Positions 24,249 through 35,180 of a stretch of 64,000 bases of DNA are shown one piece after another. The notes under the pieces were generated by a model, which did not search any database, was not told where the DNA came from, and was given only the letters and a program-made list of their open reading frames with translations. Within the stretch, counting starts at the first letter, position 1, and the number at the start of each line of letters is the position of its first letter. The stretch is from Cenococcum geophilum 1.58 (taxonomy: Eukaryota > Ascomycota > Dothideomycetes > Gloniales > Gloniaceae): positions 1,550,001 through 1,614,000 of the forward strand of contig KV748179.1 in the NCBI GenBank assembly GCA_001692895.1, in the 5' to 3' direction. The position numbers and the translations under genes were made by a program.

Positions 24249-26640
24249 CTATGGTTGTATTCCCAGAAATCCATCCTTGCCCCTCACACTCCAGTTCTTC
24301 GCATGCCCACCGTGCCCCCTCCTCGGTAGTCCGTTGCTGATTTTCTTCCCCGCCATCCCGCCATACCCGTTCATGGCTGGTGCTCCGCCCTCAGGCCTGG
24401 GGCCTTGCTCAGTCAACTTCGTCCAAAGCTCAACAATACCCGCACGGCGAGCAGGTAACATGCTGTATTGGAGACTGTAAAGGTTTTTGCGGTGGATGGG
24501 TGGAACGAAGCGGCCAGTGATGAGACAGAGAAAGACGCTAGGGGAAAGGTAGTGTTTGCGGAGGCGGTTGCCGAGTTCGAAATATTCGTTAAACATGGCG
24601 CGGAGCGGAAGGGGTATAGACTTTATCAAAGTTAACATAGATCGTTAAAGACTTGATTGAGTATTCAAAATTGTACCTTGAGAATTATGGAAGAAGTTGG
24701 AGCGGAATGCGACTGTTCCGGTAGTCGGGCGGAACGGGTATCTTGGAGATCAAAGCGGATGCCACCTTTCGTATATTAGTAATAGGACTAGAGGTGAGAC
24801 TACTGTTGATTTACCAGGTAAACGCTGGGAGTCTTTGATTCGAAGCATCAATGCAAAAAGGGGGAAGTGGTTCAAACAGGCAAGCATAGTATCCAAAGTA
24901 GCCTTCAAAGATATGATAGCCATTCTGGCCGACGCAAAGGTCAGATAAAAGACGAAAACAGTAGGCAGAAGGAAGAACAACAGCGTGAAGAGTATGGTGC
25001 CCAGAAGGAGCTGATCTAAGTCGTAGTCGCATGAGTCGATTCGGTTGCGCAGAACATTGCGTTTCTTCCCGCGGAAGAGATGGAAGAGGGATATGATGAT
25101 GGTGAGCTGCCAATTAAAGATGCGGGCAGAGGCGATGTAGAAGGAGTAGATGTGGAGAGTAAGGAGAGACACGAGGTCTGAGAAGAGGGAGATTGGCATT
25201 GTGGCTCCGGCGAAGCTAGAGAAGCCGATGAAATGTATAATCCCCGGAAGAAACGGTCGCAAAGTGGCCATACAGCCTGTGCAAGTTAGATATTTGATTA
25301 GCAGTGGCAAGGAGGAACTTACCAGCCCAATGGTCGATGACCCACAGAAATAGGTCTCCGAGAAACGCCGCCAGTTCGGTATTAAGTTTTAGTCCACCGG
25401 GCCATTTCATGAGCCAAGAAATCATTCGTCTCAGTCCTTCAATTGACCAGGTATTAAAAATCTTGTCCACTTGCGACGCTACAAACACGGAGTTTTCGAT
25501 AATGTACGATCCCAGAGCAATACCGATGATGACATCATTTGCTACAAGCCAAAGACTATTGTAGAAACGGATGTATTCTGGATGGCTGTTGGTGATGCTC
25601 TCCCAGTTCCCTTTCCGTTCGCGCAGAGTAAGATACTGAATAGGCCAATAGCAGAACTGCTGAAGGCGAATGTCAACCTGTTGTGCTGTGGCTGAAACGT
25701 CTTTTAGTGCAGCGGCATCCGGTGAAATGCGCCAATCCAAAACGCGTAGGATCATTTCACCAGCGACACGGTGCGCAATGAGTCCCAGTACAAAGAGTTT
25801 TGCAATCACCGGATAAACCCAGACGGTCCCAACATACCACAAGCCAAGAAGGACGTAGTCCCAGAGATCGTTTGCAGATTCGACTACTCTTTCACTGACA
25901 CTCAGCGCTCGTCGGAGACGTGTGCCGATGAGTCCGACATTCTTCTGGATGACCGCATTGATCTCAAAGGAGCAGTTGACTTGATCAATTATTTTCGGCA
26001 ATGAGAGCTCCTTTTGGGTAGGTGGATGCATGACGACGGTATGAAGCCGAAGTTTTTCGACCAGTTTCTTTTTGCTTTTTCTTTCTTCTGCTTCCTCCGC
26101 CTCAATCCCTTCAAAAGCAGGATCCCATTTTCCAGTCTTTTCCGGTTTGTCACCTAAAGCTAACGAGATGGGTGACAACGACAGGTACTGCATGCGCGTG
26201 GGATGAGGCCGATCAAAAAGGATTACTTGAACAGTCATATTGTTGTCGTGTGGACAATATAACCGCGGGAAGCGAGATGACGCATCAGTGTAGGTAACCA
26301 GTAGGGCAGGATTAAAGCGTTCGGGGGGTGATGGAGGATTGACAGATCCTAAAACCTGCAAAGAAGTATGTCCACATCGTTCGAATATGTGACTGATCGG
26401 ATGAGGGCTATGCCGGTATAGCGTTCCCATACGCAGACCGTTTTCTACGCTTCGCAGCTGTTCCCCATAAGTCCTGTGTTCTCGACTAATGACGGATTTC
26501 TATACCTCTACATCCTGGAGGACAGCAACGACGAAGACATCAAGCTCTGAATTCCTCCATCCAACTATCACGCCCGGACCTGGACCAGTGGGCGCGTCCG
26601 ACGGCCAGAATATCCGCATCAGCCCATTGTTCATGACCAT
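24249..26640 (-). CDS. gpi1: GPI-GlcNAc transferase subunit Gpi1 (PIG-Q family)
   Basis: Subunit of the ER-membrane complex that transfers GlcNAc from UDP-GlcNAc to phosphatidylinositol, the first step of GPI-anchor synthesis. Five exons join in frame into 730 residues: 26506-26640, 25323-26457, 24815-25276, 24677-24765 and 24249-24620, with GT-AG introns of 48, 46, 49 and 56 bp. The N terminus (MRIFWPSDAP...VGWRNSELDVFVVAVLQDVE) and the multi-pass core (LWDYVLLGLWYVG, FCYWPIQYLTLRERKGNWE, PGGLKLNTELAAFLGDLF, LPGIIHFIGFSSFAGAT) are diagnostic of Gpi1. The final exon contains the usual LSPSVFLCLITGRFVPPIHR segment. The start at 26640 is the first ATG in frame after an upstream stop; ATG codons at residues 3 and 8 are alternatives. 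The length is normal for fungi and no defect is seen. Confidence 0.95.
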
Positions 26641-26660
26641 GTCAACATAATGCTTCTCCG

Positions 26661-27065
26661 CTAGAATGATCCACGACGTTTAAGTTGCTCACGGGCAGAT
26701 ATGCCACCTCCTGCGGTACGAGGATGCTGCAAAATATGTCAGCGACGTTCTGCTCTTCGGATGCAGGACTGAATTGGTTGTACTGACCAGGTAGGTTTCC
26801 TGTGCTGCAATTCGTTCGATGGGCAGGACGAAGAGAAAGAAAAAGATGGAGAGGATCACGAAGCCCTTCGCAGCACGTGTCTATGACAGCTAGTTAGTTT
26901 TAATTGTTTGAGAAGTTATTTGTGGTGCAAATGCTCTCGACTTACCACAACTCCGTGGTCCCAGGCAAAAATAGCAAGTTCATACAGCCGAGTGACCAGA
27001 TCCCACCTTGCAGTGGTGTACCCAGCTATGAATATGCCCAAAGTAACAATTGAGAATGAGTGCAT
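26661..27065 (-). CDS. Small membrane protein (92 aa, three exons) immediately upstream of gpi1
   Basis: Exons 26946-27065, 26788-26880 and 26661-26726 join in frame. The introns of 65 and 61 bp have branch-like CTAAC and CTGAC and end TAG and CAG; the second donor, GTCAGT, is less common. Exon 1 (GYTTARWDLVTRLYELAIFA) and exon 2 (KGFVILSIFFFLFVLPIE) each carry one hydrophobic segment. The tail is short and basic (AREQLKRRGSF). The sequence has the look of a conserved small ascomycete membrane protein, but I cannot name it. Its stop codon ends 20 bp before the gpi1 start on the same strand, so the two may share a transcript. The third exon is the least certain part. Confidence 0.65.
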
Positions 27066-27729
27066 GAATCGCCTATAACAGCCTGGTCGTCACCAAGAGG
27101 GTAGAAGTAGGAGGTTGTGGAAGCGCCGTGGGCTTTCAGAAGCGGGTGAACGGTGACTGAACTTGCGCGATTTGCGAGAATTTCTTCTGATGGCTGCAAA
27201 GGGCGCTGAGTGATGGAGAAATGTAGGAGTCGAGGTTCATGGTGAAGTTTAGGTGAAGCGACAAGAGGAGGAGCTGGGTGGTTGAACAATTGGCATTGTT
27301 CACTCCCCTAGGTGTCTAGAGAAGGGGATTGGGGAACTGGAGACATTTCGATTCACGTGGTGGCACACCCGCAATCACGTCACCAATCAGAGTGTTTGGA
27401 GTTTGCTCCAACGTCAACTCCACGCCAACGCTTGCTGACTGCAAACATGTATTCCAGGTATGACCGCCCTCGAGAATCCTAGAGATATGTACTGCCTCGT
27501 CTTGTGTATTGCGAGGCTCCGAATATCACACCGTTGTGTGGCTTGAGCTTCTCCTTTTGGTAAGGCGCCTTCTTCCGTTGTGGCTTTCGGCTAGCTGACA
27601 ACCCCCATGAATACGACGCGTTCTTTCTCCCATTCCAACGCGGCTGTAGATTTTCTATTATTTTTACAATGCTGATGTTGCCTCTATTTTTTGGCTACTA
27701 GACTGCACGACGCCCCGCAACTAGCAAAC
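27066..27729. promoter_or_regulatory. Divergent intergenic promoter region
   Basis: A 660-bp spacer between the minus-strand small membrane protein/gpi1 pair and the plus-strand nucleoporin gene. It holds a CCAAT box at 27383-27387 inside CACGTCACCAATCAG, plus pyrimidine-rich leader sequence before 27730. An 87-codon minus-strand frame at 27026-27289 partly covers it but matches nothing. Regulation is inferred from position only. Confidence 0.5.
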
Positions 27730-29902
27730 ATGGCCGTATGCAAGTTTTTCGTGCAAGGCTTCTGCAAATTTGGAAGTTAGAATCCACTCCTCCTGTTATC
27801 AATAGGTTCTCTATATGTTAATTTCAACTAGACACCTGCAAGTATGAACATCCCGCGAATACCGGGAACACCTCGAATAGATATGCACCACTTCAAAGCC
27901 AGCAACACGACCGAAACCAGCCGCCAAGAGGGGGCAATAGGGACGGTCCGTGGAAATTCGCGTTTTCAATGCCTCTCGTATTTCCATAAATTCTTTTAGT
28001 CATAGTTTCATATACGCGAGCCTTCTTACGTCTCAGGTTCAAGTCTCTTTTACTGTTTATTGGGCCCTCTAAGCTAACCTCTATATCTTGTAGGACGGGG
28101 TTTTTCTAGACGTGAATGGGAGTAGGTTGAATGAAGTCCTCCGCTTTAAAAAGGGGCTTTGACTCTAAAATAACTTCTAGATATTACCTCGATCCCGATA
28201 TCATAAAGAATGATCTCGTAAATGACCGTCCAATATGGCCACTTTCGGCCTATGGTCCAGGTCGAGATGCCCCTCGGCAGCTAATCGAAGGGCCAATAGA
28301 GATGAGCCCCGAAGAACTCAGATTGCAGTTTTACGTGGCGCGCGCATCGGGAAATGAGCAGGCCGGCGTATGTGCAAGTGATTTCTATGAGCTGAGGTCG
28401 GCAACTTACTAGTAACTTAGATACTACAAGAGCAGCAGCTCGCAAGCAAGGCACAGCAGCAGATCGACAATGTGCTTAAGGATCTTGATGGAGCTTGCCA
28501 ATACGTTGTGGATGGAGCAAAACAGCATCCCAACCGAATAGACATGCACAAAGATTTCGGCCCAATCGCAGGCATTTTTAGCGTAGAAAACCGAGCTCGC
28601 TCAAATATGAATGCCCCAACTGGGCCCGGTGGCAACCAGCCACGTCCTATGTTTGGTACATCTAGTTTTGGGCAACTGTCAGGACCGGGAGCGCCACAAA
28701 CTACAGCCTTTAGGAAGCCTTCCGCTCCAGGCTTCGCTCAGTCTGGCTTTGGACAACCGTCTTCCTTTGGACAACCGTCCAGCTTAGGTCAGACTTCAGC
28801 ATTTGGGAACCCATCTATACCGGGACAGACTTCTACTTTTGGTCAACCATCTGCGCCAGGACAAACGGCTGCTTTCGGGCAAACGTCTGTACCGGCACAG
28901 GCGGGTATATTCGGAAAACCGTCTATTCCTGGGCAAACTACTGCCTTTGGCCAACCTTCTACCCCAGGTCAAACCACGGCTTTCGGACAGCCTTCTGCTC
29001 CCGGTCAGACTTCTGCATTTGGGCGGCCGTCTTTCCCAGGTCAGGCCTCTGCATTTGGACAGCCATCCAATCCAGGTCAGACTTCCAGTTTTGGAAGACC
29101 GTCAAATCCAGGTGCACCATCAACATTCGGCCAACCGCAGCCACCGAGTACCGCAGCCCCTAACGCGAGTTCTTTCTCGCAGCAAAGCCAGCCAGCCAGG
29201 AGTTTTGGCCAACCATCCACATTTAACCAATCCTCAACGTTTGGCCAACCTTCGAACCCGGTTCCTACAGGCGCATTTGGTCAGCCCTCCACTACAGCTC
29301 CACCCACAGGTTTGTTTGGCAGGCCTACCGCTCCAGCCACCAGCTTTGGGCAACCTTCAGTTCCATCCCCTACACCTTTTGGCCAACTTTCCAATGCTGC
29401 CACCACAAGCCCCTTCAACCGCCCTGCTTTGCTCTCTGGGTCCGGCACGAATATGTCATCCAACCCCATCTCTGCAACAACAAATCCATCTCATCCCCCC
29501 TCCATGGGTCAAACGAATGGCATCGCTTCCCTTCCCTCGACACCTGGCAATATTGAAACCTATGCTGTAAAGGATGGTAGCGGCCGGCTCCAAACCTGGA
29601 AAGGTTCCCGCGTGCAGTATATCAATAACCAGCCACACTACCAACGTCCCTCAATGTCTGGCTTCTCTGGAGGTGATACTAACCAGAGCTGGGAGCGCAT
29701 ATGGTTTCCAGACGGATATCCGGGGCCGTATCTAGCAGCAGAGGACAGACCGGAGGAGTACGAGGGAGAGAAAGGGAAGCTTCTAGAAGAGGTATATAAG
29801 ATTTGCAGGGAGACCGGGAAGTTTCCGGTAGACGCAACGTTAGGGATGAGTGTGTTGCCGGAGATTCCGCCTAGGAGGGAGTGGATTAGGTGGGACATAT
29901 AG
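27730..29902 (+). CDS. amo1: CCCH zinc-finger FG-nucleoporin, Amo1/Nup42-like
   Basis: Predicted nuclear-pore or nuclear-rim protein of the Nup42 (Rip1)/Amo1 type, which binds mRNA-export factors at the cytoplasmic face of the pore. Five exons give 618 residues: 27730-27775, 27832-27945, 28094-28121, 28181-28367 and 28421-29902. Exons 1 and 2 form one CCCH finger (C-x7-C-x5-C-x3-H, starting MAVCKFFVQGFCKFG). Exon 4 has the family block DRPIWPLSAYGPGRDAP. Residues about 180-460 hold some 30 FG motifs, mostly FGQPS separated by PGQT-like spacers. The C terminus (SWERIWFPDGYPGPYL) is conserved in the family. The second intron (27946-28093) starts with the unusual donor GTCCGT, and the 28-bp exon 3 rests on frame and family fit. 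One n lies 20 bp past the stop. Confidence 0.85.
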
Positions 29903-30867
29903 GATTCTGCGTTGACGCATGNAACTCGGGATTGATGGGCTAGATTGAGGTTAAAGAGCACTGGGCAATGATATTCTGATGCATTGTACAGGAAACTGGT
30001 GTCCAAGGCGTTCAGCTTAAAAAAAAAAATCTAGGTATGGGCGGATTCTTTCATAATAACTTGGCAGATGCCGCGTTCGTCAATCTGAGCGTCTTAAATA
30101 GGGTACGAGGACCTTGCAATCGACACTATGTATCACCTTCGCCGATTATCTAAATCTGGCAAAAATCCGATATCCCATATCGATAAAGAGGAGTTTGTTT
30201 TAGTCTGACTAGATAAAATCAATAAAAGAAAGTATGGGTGTCTAAATTCAATAATATCTTTAGGCCTTATTGAGAGATAGGGAGAGATAGAAGACAAAAC
30301 ATGGGGGTTTTCATCGACCTGATATCTGCAGATGTGGATAGCCTTGGGAACAAACCGACTGACTGGAGCGTGGCTCCTAAATAATCACCCGGAATTATCC
30401 ATTATTTAGGAGACCGTGAATTCTATGTATACTAGCGATAATATGTTTTCAGTAGCAGATGGGTTTGCACGGTCCTCTTATTGTAAGATAACGATTTGAT
30501 GGAGATGGCTAGCTTAGACTTCTCGCGTTAATTGCGACGATATTTGAAGAGAGGCAATGTCAGGCAGCTGAAGCATGGTATTGCGCCACCACCGATTTGC
30601 TTGCCAATGAGACATCGCCGAACTCTTTATGGAAATACCTATTCAGCCCTGGGCTTGATTTCTCGTATCGCATCCCCTTTCATGCCCTGTAAACAACCAT
30701 CGCGGAATGGTCAAAGGACGCCATGCCCCACTCTTAAGGCCCAGATCTGCAGCCTTGATTCCTTTTTAGTGAGCCGTTTCCAAGACCCTAAGACTCACTA
30801 AATCGATCTCAATAGCCTTGGTGAGCTTGTCTTGACTCCCAAGGCCTAGCATCAGTTTATTTACTAC
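29903..30867. other. Intergenic region with a possible decayed gene fragment
   Basis: Mostly featureless. In one frame, 30550-30690 reads protein-like sequence (QAAEAWYCATTDLLANETSP, then FSPGLDFSYRIPFHAL) before a TAA, and further stops follow. An 89-codon frame in another phase (30532-30801) overlaps it. It may be a relic of a lost gene, but no family is recognised and I do not call a gene. Confidence 0.25.
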
Positions 30868-31973
30868 ATGGGCGATATAATCTCTGGGTATGGCGCTCCA
30901 TCAGACGCCCCTCCAAGTGTTCTAGATACGAACAGTACCCTCTTACACGGCTACTTCAACTCTACTCATCTCTCCGGCCTGAACCTCTATTATCCTCCTG
31001 GTCATTTACCTACACCTTGGCCGTGGCTGCTTCTCTCGATGCTTCTCTCTCTTGCCCTTGGCGTTATGGGCGTCCGCTCTGCTTTCGGCTCCTAGAAAGG
31101 TGTCGAATCAACCCGCTTCGCTATAATAAGAACCACGGCCTGCTTCGCATGGGGCTGTATCTGTGCTATTGTTGCCTTCATCATTACTCTCAGAGCAACC
31201 TTTGATACCCACAGAAACCACCCTCCGCCCTCTAGCCTGCTTCTCTTTATTGGCTCTATCCAAACATACATCGACAGCCGGAGCATTCCTTTGATCTGTA
31301 ACTTCCTCCTCGTACTTTGCCAAATACTAGTTTACGCCGCACTGATCCTAGCGTTGTAGAATGGGTCGTATGGTCGGTTCGCTATAGAGGGAGGAAACTG
31401 CCCACCGGCCGACGATCTCAACTATGCTCAACCGGTCTTTGTCAAGTCTTGCCTCAACGCCTTGCGGGAGTGGACCGCCGTAGGATGTCAAGTGCTTTCT
31501 GGCACAGACGCGAACGACTCAGCAAACAACATCATTAGGTCGAAGAGGTAGCCGCCTACATCGGCAGCGTGTACGTCCTCACCATCATAATCGCGCTCTT
31601 CGGTACCATCAGCGTGCACCGCTCCCCCATCTTCCACCCCATAAAGCGCGACACAACCAAGCGGCTAAAGTTCGCCGTCTGGATGGCTGGATTCAGTCTT
31701 ATTTTCGGCGCCATTTTTACACCAATTGTGGTCGCGGCGCATTACAATCAGCTCAAGCGACCGGAAATCCTGATGTATGTTGATAGCAGGGGACCTTGGG
31801 AGCAGATCAATCGCTCAGCGAAAAGCGCTAGGACTTCGATGACGTTCGATTATGGGGACATGGGACATTGGACTGACTGCTTTGGGGTTCCGACACCTGC
31901 GGATAGAGGCGGGTTTTGGAGCAAGTGGTGGCACGAGACGGATCCCGTGGCAAGGATACTAGCTTTTGTGTAG
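30868..31973 (+). pseudogene. Multi-pass membrane protein gene with two in-frame TAG codons
   Basis: From ATG 30868 one frame runs through TAG at 31093-31095 and TAG at 31357-31359. After a 47-bp intron candidate (31492-31538, GTGCTT...ATTAG) it continues in the next frame to 31973, about 352 codon positions. On both sides of each stop the sequence is that of a membrane protein, with hydrophobic segments WPWLLLSMLLSLALGVMGV, CFAWGCICAIVAFIITL, LICNFLLVLCQILVYAALI, YVLTIIIALFGTI and FAVWMAGFSLIFGAIF. Two NST glycosylation sites lie near the N terminus and a Trp-rich tail ends the frame. The stops fit CAG- or TGG-to-TAG change. I do not recognise the family. The intron could instead be a frameshift. 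Confidence 0.6.
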
Positions 31974-32650
31974 GATTAATGGATGCGATCTTTTGTGAAA
32001 CTTTGATGTTTTCTTAGCCTAGGGTTGTACATATTCGATTCAAACCTCGGGAAAAGAACGCAAAGATATATTTACGGCTAGCGCCGATCTTATTTTACTT
32101 TGGTAGCTGCTACGCTTCCGCTGGTAGGGAACGTGTTATTGCGGACGATCGCTACACTCGCAAGAGCCCTTTAACTGTGTTGAATAATAACGCTGTAACG
32201 ATAAATAATGCTACACACGGAATGATATGATCTCTAAGTAGTTGATAACTTTGGAAGTGATCTAAAAGAAATCGAATGATTTGCTACTCAAGAGGTAAAC
32301 AGATGCGGCCTGATCAGAAGTTATGATTTCTCCCAGTAATACCCAAAATAAATGTGAGTTAAACCTTTCCGTATATAATCCTTAGAATACTTCACCAAAT
32401 TAGTCCGGGACTCGTTGGTCAGACCGTCAATCGGGCTGCCCTAATTGATTGCTTTTCGCAGCTTCCCATTTTGAAGGCCACTATAAACATTTGATTCAAT
32501 TCGTCATATATTTGCGTAAGAGCGAAAAGCATAGAATGATATGGATAAGATCTATGCTGTAGGAAGACGCTTTGATGAAACGGCACCAGTAAGAATTAGC
32601 GCGAGTTCCTGTTATCTCAGTTGACTCAGACCCTCAGAGAGAAAACCCAC
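31974..32650. other. Intergenic region at the right edge of gene island 1
   Basis: No gene seen. Composition stays balanced until about 32700, where the RIP-type tract starts. Confidence 0.5.
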
Positions 32651-32654
32651 CTCA

Positions 32655-32760
32655 TCTCCTGCAAACTCCTGAGCCAATCAGCGGCTGGCACCGCCACACC
32701 TCTATAACCCCTGTGACTTCTATAAACTCCTAAGCTAATTAGCAACTGGCGCTATAGCCT
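32655..32760 (+). repeat. Two copies of a dispersed CCAAT-containing repeat
   Basis: Copy 1 (about 32657-32690) reads GCAAACTCCTGAGCCAATCA and is not RIP-mutated. Copy 2, about 65 bp later, reads ATAAACTCCTAAGCTAATTA. Related copies occur near 35.7, 38.7-39.3, 41.07, 48.2, 59.3 and 59.85 kb. Confidence 0.75.
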
Positions 32761-33414
32761 AATATATACTACGGGCGTTAGCGCTTATACTAGCTTTAGC
32801 AGCTAATTATAGAGCGCTAAGGTAGATTCTTTTCTAAGGGTTTAAGAGATTATAGGCGCCTTTTATAAAGGCTGTATAGCCTTACTAGTAGAAGATAGTT
32901 CTATTACTTTTAATATTATATATTGCCCCCTAATACGGCGCTACTTAGCTTGCTAATACCTTTATTTAAAAGCTTATCTCTTACTTTATATATTATATTT
33001 ATAATAAAGCCTAATTATCCCCCTAATAGGTATCTAAGTAGAATACTTAAAGTCCTTTATTTAGCCTTTTTAGCCTACCTACTTTTTCTAGCCTACTAAA
33101 ATACTCTATTAATAGATTTAAGGATTCTTCTAATAGCAATAATTAGATAGATAATAATTGCTAACCTAATACTAGCGAGCCTAAACTTCCCTTATTAAAC
33201 TAAAGTATATAATAGTAAAGGCATATAAGGAAGCTATAAGCTATAGTTAATACCCTAAAATAAGAGGGTTAGAGCTTTATATAATTTCTATTTACCTAAG
33301 TTAGAATAAATAATATAGATAATAGGGGGGTTATAATTAGGCACTGTTAGTATAATCGCGTTAAAAGATAATAGTAAGTATTATTAAATATAGTTATAAA
33401 AAATCTATAACTTA
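32761..33414. repeat. RIP-degraded tract
   Basis: TA-rich and stop-filled in all frames; no family recognised. Confidence 0.5.
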
Positions 33415-33419
33415 GCTAT

Positions 33420-33596
33420 TGTCGGGAATGAGGCAAGCGGTCGTCACGTGTCATCACGTGTCGCCGCGGCACTACCGTAGCGAGGAACCTTAAGTTCCTC
33501 GACCCTCCCCTTTTCTATACAAAGAATCAATAAGAACAACAATCATCATACTATCTACGAACCGTAGCTACGTGATATCCCCTTGTGTAACCAACA
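33420..33596. mobile_element. Solo LTR, 177 bp
   Basis: Begins TGTCGGGAATG and ends GTGTAACCAACA (TG...CA), with a perfect 5-bp duplication GCTAT at 33415-33419 and 33597-33601. It retains CpA and CpG sites although both flanks are strongly TA-converted. This suggests insertion, followed by LTR-LTR recombination, after the flanks had decayed, or an escape from RIP because of its short length. Confidence 0.85.
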
Positions 33597-33601
33597 GCTA
33601 T

Positions 33602-33890
33602 ATTTAAGGGGTAGTTATACTAATAGGGTTTTTTACTATAAAGCTAGACCGCCTTATTTAGGAGCTATACTTTAATATATTTAATAGGACGTTAAGTATA
33701 AAGGACTTAGACTTTAAAGTTGCCTTTTATACTATATAAGATATTGCCCTAATATAGTATATAATTTTACTATAGCTATTTAGTAACTAGCGCGCCTATA
33801 AAGTAAGTTATTAGGTAGGAGGTTAAAAGGTAAAGGGTTAGAACGCTTTAGTTAGGTAGATATATCGGGAAAATATTCGCAGGATGAGAT
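33602..33890. repeat. RIP-degraded spacer
   Basis: TA-rich, no frame and no repeat unit recognised. Confidence 0.4.
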
Positions 33891-33899
33891 TCAAGTAGA

Positions 33900-34240
33900 C
33901 TTTATTAAGCGCGTTTCGCGTAATTGACATGCAATTTAACCAACTTAACACGCAATTAACCAACTTGACACGCGATTGACCAACTTGACACATTTAAAAG
34001 TTAAATGACACGCAGTTGACCTACTTAACAACTTTAAAAGCTAACTGCATATTCCTTAACACGCAGTTAACCTACTTAAAAGTTAAATAATATGCAGTTG
34101 ACCTACTTAATATATTTAAGAGTTAAATAATACGCAGTTAACCTACTTAACATATTTAAAAGTTAAATAACACGCAGTTAACCTACTTAACAACTTTAAA
34201 AGCTAACTGCATATTTCTTAACATGCGATTAAGGTAAAGT
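33900..34240. repeat. Minisatellite with a unit of about 40 bp
   Basis: About eight imperfect units built around CGCAGTTGACCTACTTAACA and TTTAAAAGTTAAAT. The left units keep C (CAACTTGACACGCGATTGAC) while the right ones are increasingly T-converted. Confidence 0.8.
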
Positions 34241-34319
34241 TATATGCTATATATTTAACTATTATATATAATCTTATATAATCTCATACAATCTCATACA
34301 ATCTTATAGTCTTATTACT

Positions 34320-34640
34320 TGGAGGCTCTGCACGAGGCTCTGCACGAGGCTCTACACAAAGCTCTACACGAAGCTCTACACGAAGCTCTACACGAAGCTC
34401 TACACGAAGCTCTACACAAAGCTCTACACAAAGCTCTGCATACGGAGGCTCTGCACGAAGCTCTACGCATAGAGGCTCTGCACAAAGCTCTGCACGAAGC
34501 TCTGCACGAAGCTCTGCACGAAGCTCTACACGAAGCTTTGCATGAGGCCCTACACGAGGCTCTACACGAAGCTCTGCGTACAGAGGCTCTGCACGAGGCT
34601 CTGCACGAAGCTCTACACAGAGCTCTGTATCGGGTCCCCG
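34320..34640. repeat. 12-bp minisatellite encoding EALH repeats in one frame
   Basis: About 26 tandem copies of GAAGCTCTGCAC with variants. Because the unit is a multiple of three, the plus strand stays open for 162 codons (34319-34807) as Glu-Ala-Leu-His repeats followed by a short basic tail. There is no ATG at the frame start and no flanking gene signal, so I treat it as a repeat rather than a gene. The unit carries few RIP targets on the plus strand. Confidence 0.85.
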
Positions 34641-34854
34641 CTATATTCCCGATAGCCTCTACACGTGCCTCTGCCTATGTAGCCACCTTATTTTTTACCC
34701 TTCCTTCCTTATATCCTCCCTACCTAGGGAGGCACCAGAACGGCAGCCAGCAGAGGACCGTCGCCAGAACCAGACGACCGTCGCCGTCGCCAGACGACAA
34801 CGACTAGCCAGCCAACACTATAAACGATTCGATCGATCGATCGAATTAAGGTAG

Positions 34855-35180
34855 TATAGACAGGTAGGCACAAACAGGCAGATGCTAACGGGTAGGCAGA
34901 TGTAGATAGGTAGGCAGATGCAGATAGGCAGATAGATGCAGATAGGTAAGTAGATGCAGATAGGCAAGTAGATGCAGATAGGTAGGTAGATACTAACGGG
35001 TAGGCAGATATAGATAGGTAGGCAGATGCAGACAGGTAGGTAGATGTAGATAGGTAGGTAGATGCAGATAGGTAGATATAGATAGGTAGGTAATGTAGAT
35101 AGGTAGGTAGGTATAGATAGGTAGGCGATGCAGGTAGGTAGGTAGATGGGCAGGTAGGTAAGTTAATAGGTAAATAGGTA
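34855..35180. repeat. Minisatellite of GATAGGTAGGCAGATGCA units
   Basis: Imperfect array of 4-bp GATA/GGTA blocks organised in 16-18 bp units, ending in a GGTAGGTAG run. A short GATCGATCGATCGA stretch precedes it at 34831-34844. Confidence 0.85.

Noticed and set aside
28803-29570. 255-codon plus-strand frame inside the nucleoporin gene
   Set aside because: Out-of-frame shadow of the FG-repeat exon, with Leu/Pro/Arg-rich composition.
30532-30801. 89-codon gene
   Set aside because: The overlapping alternative frame looks more protein-like and both are broken; neither is convincing.
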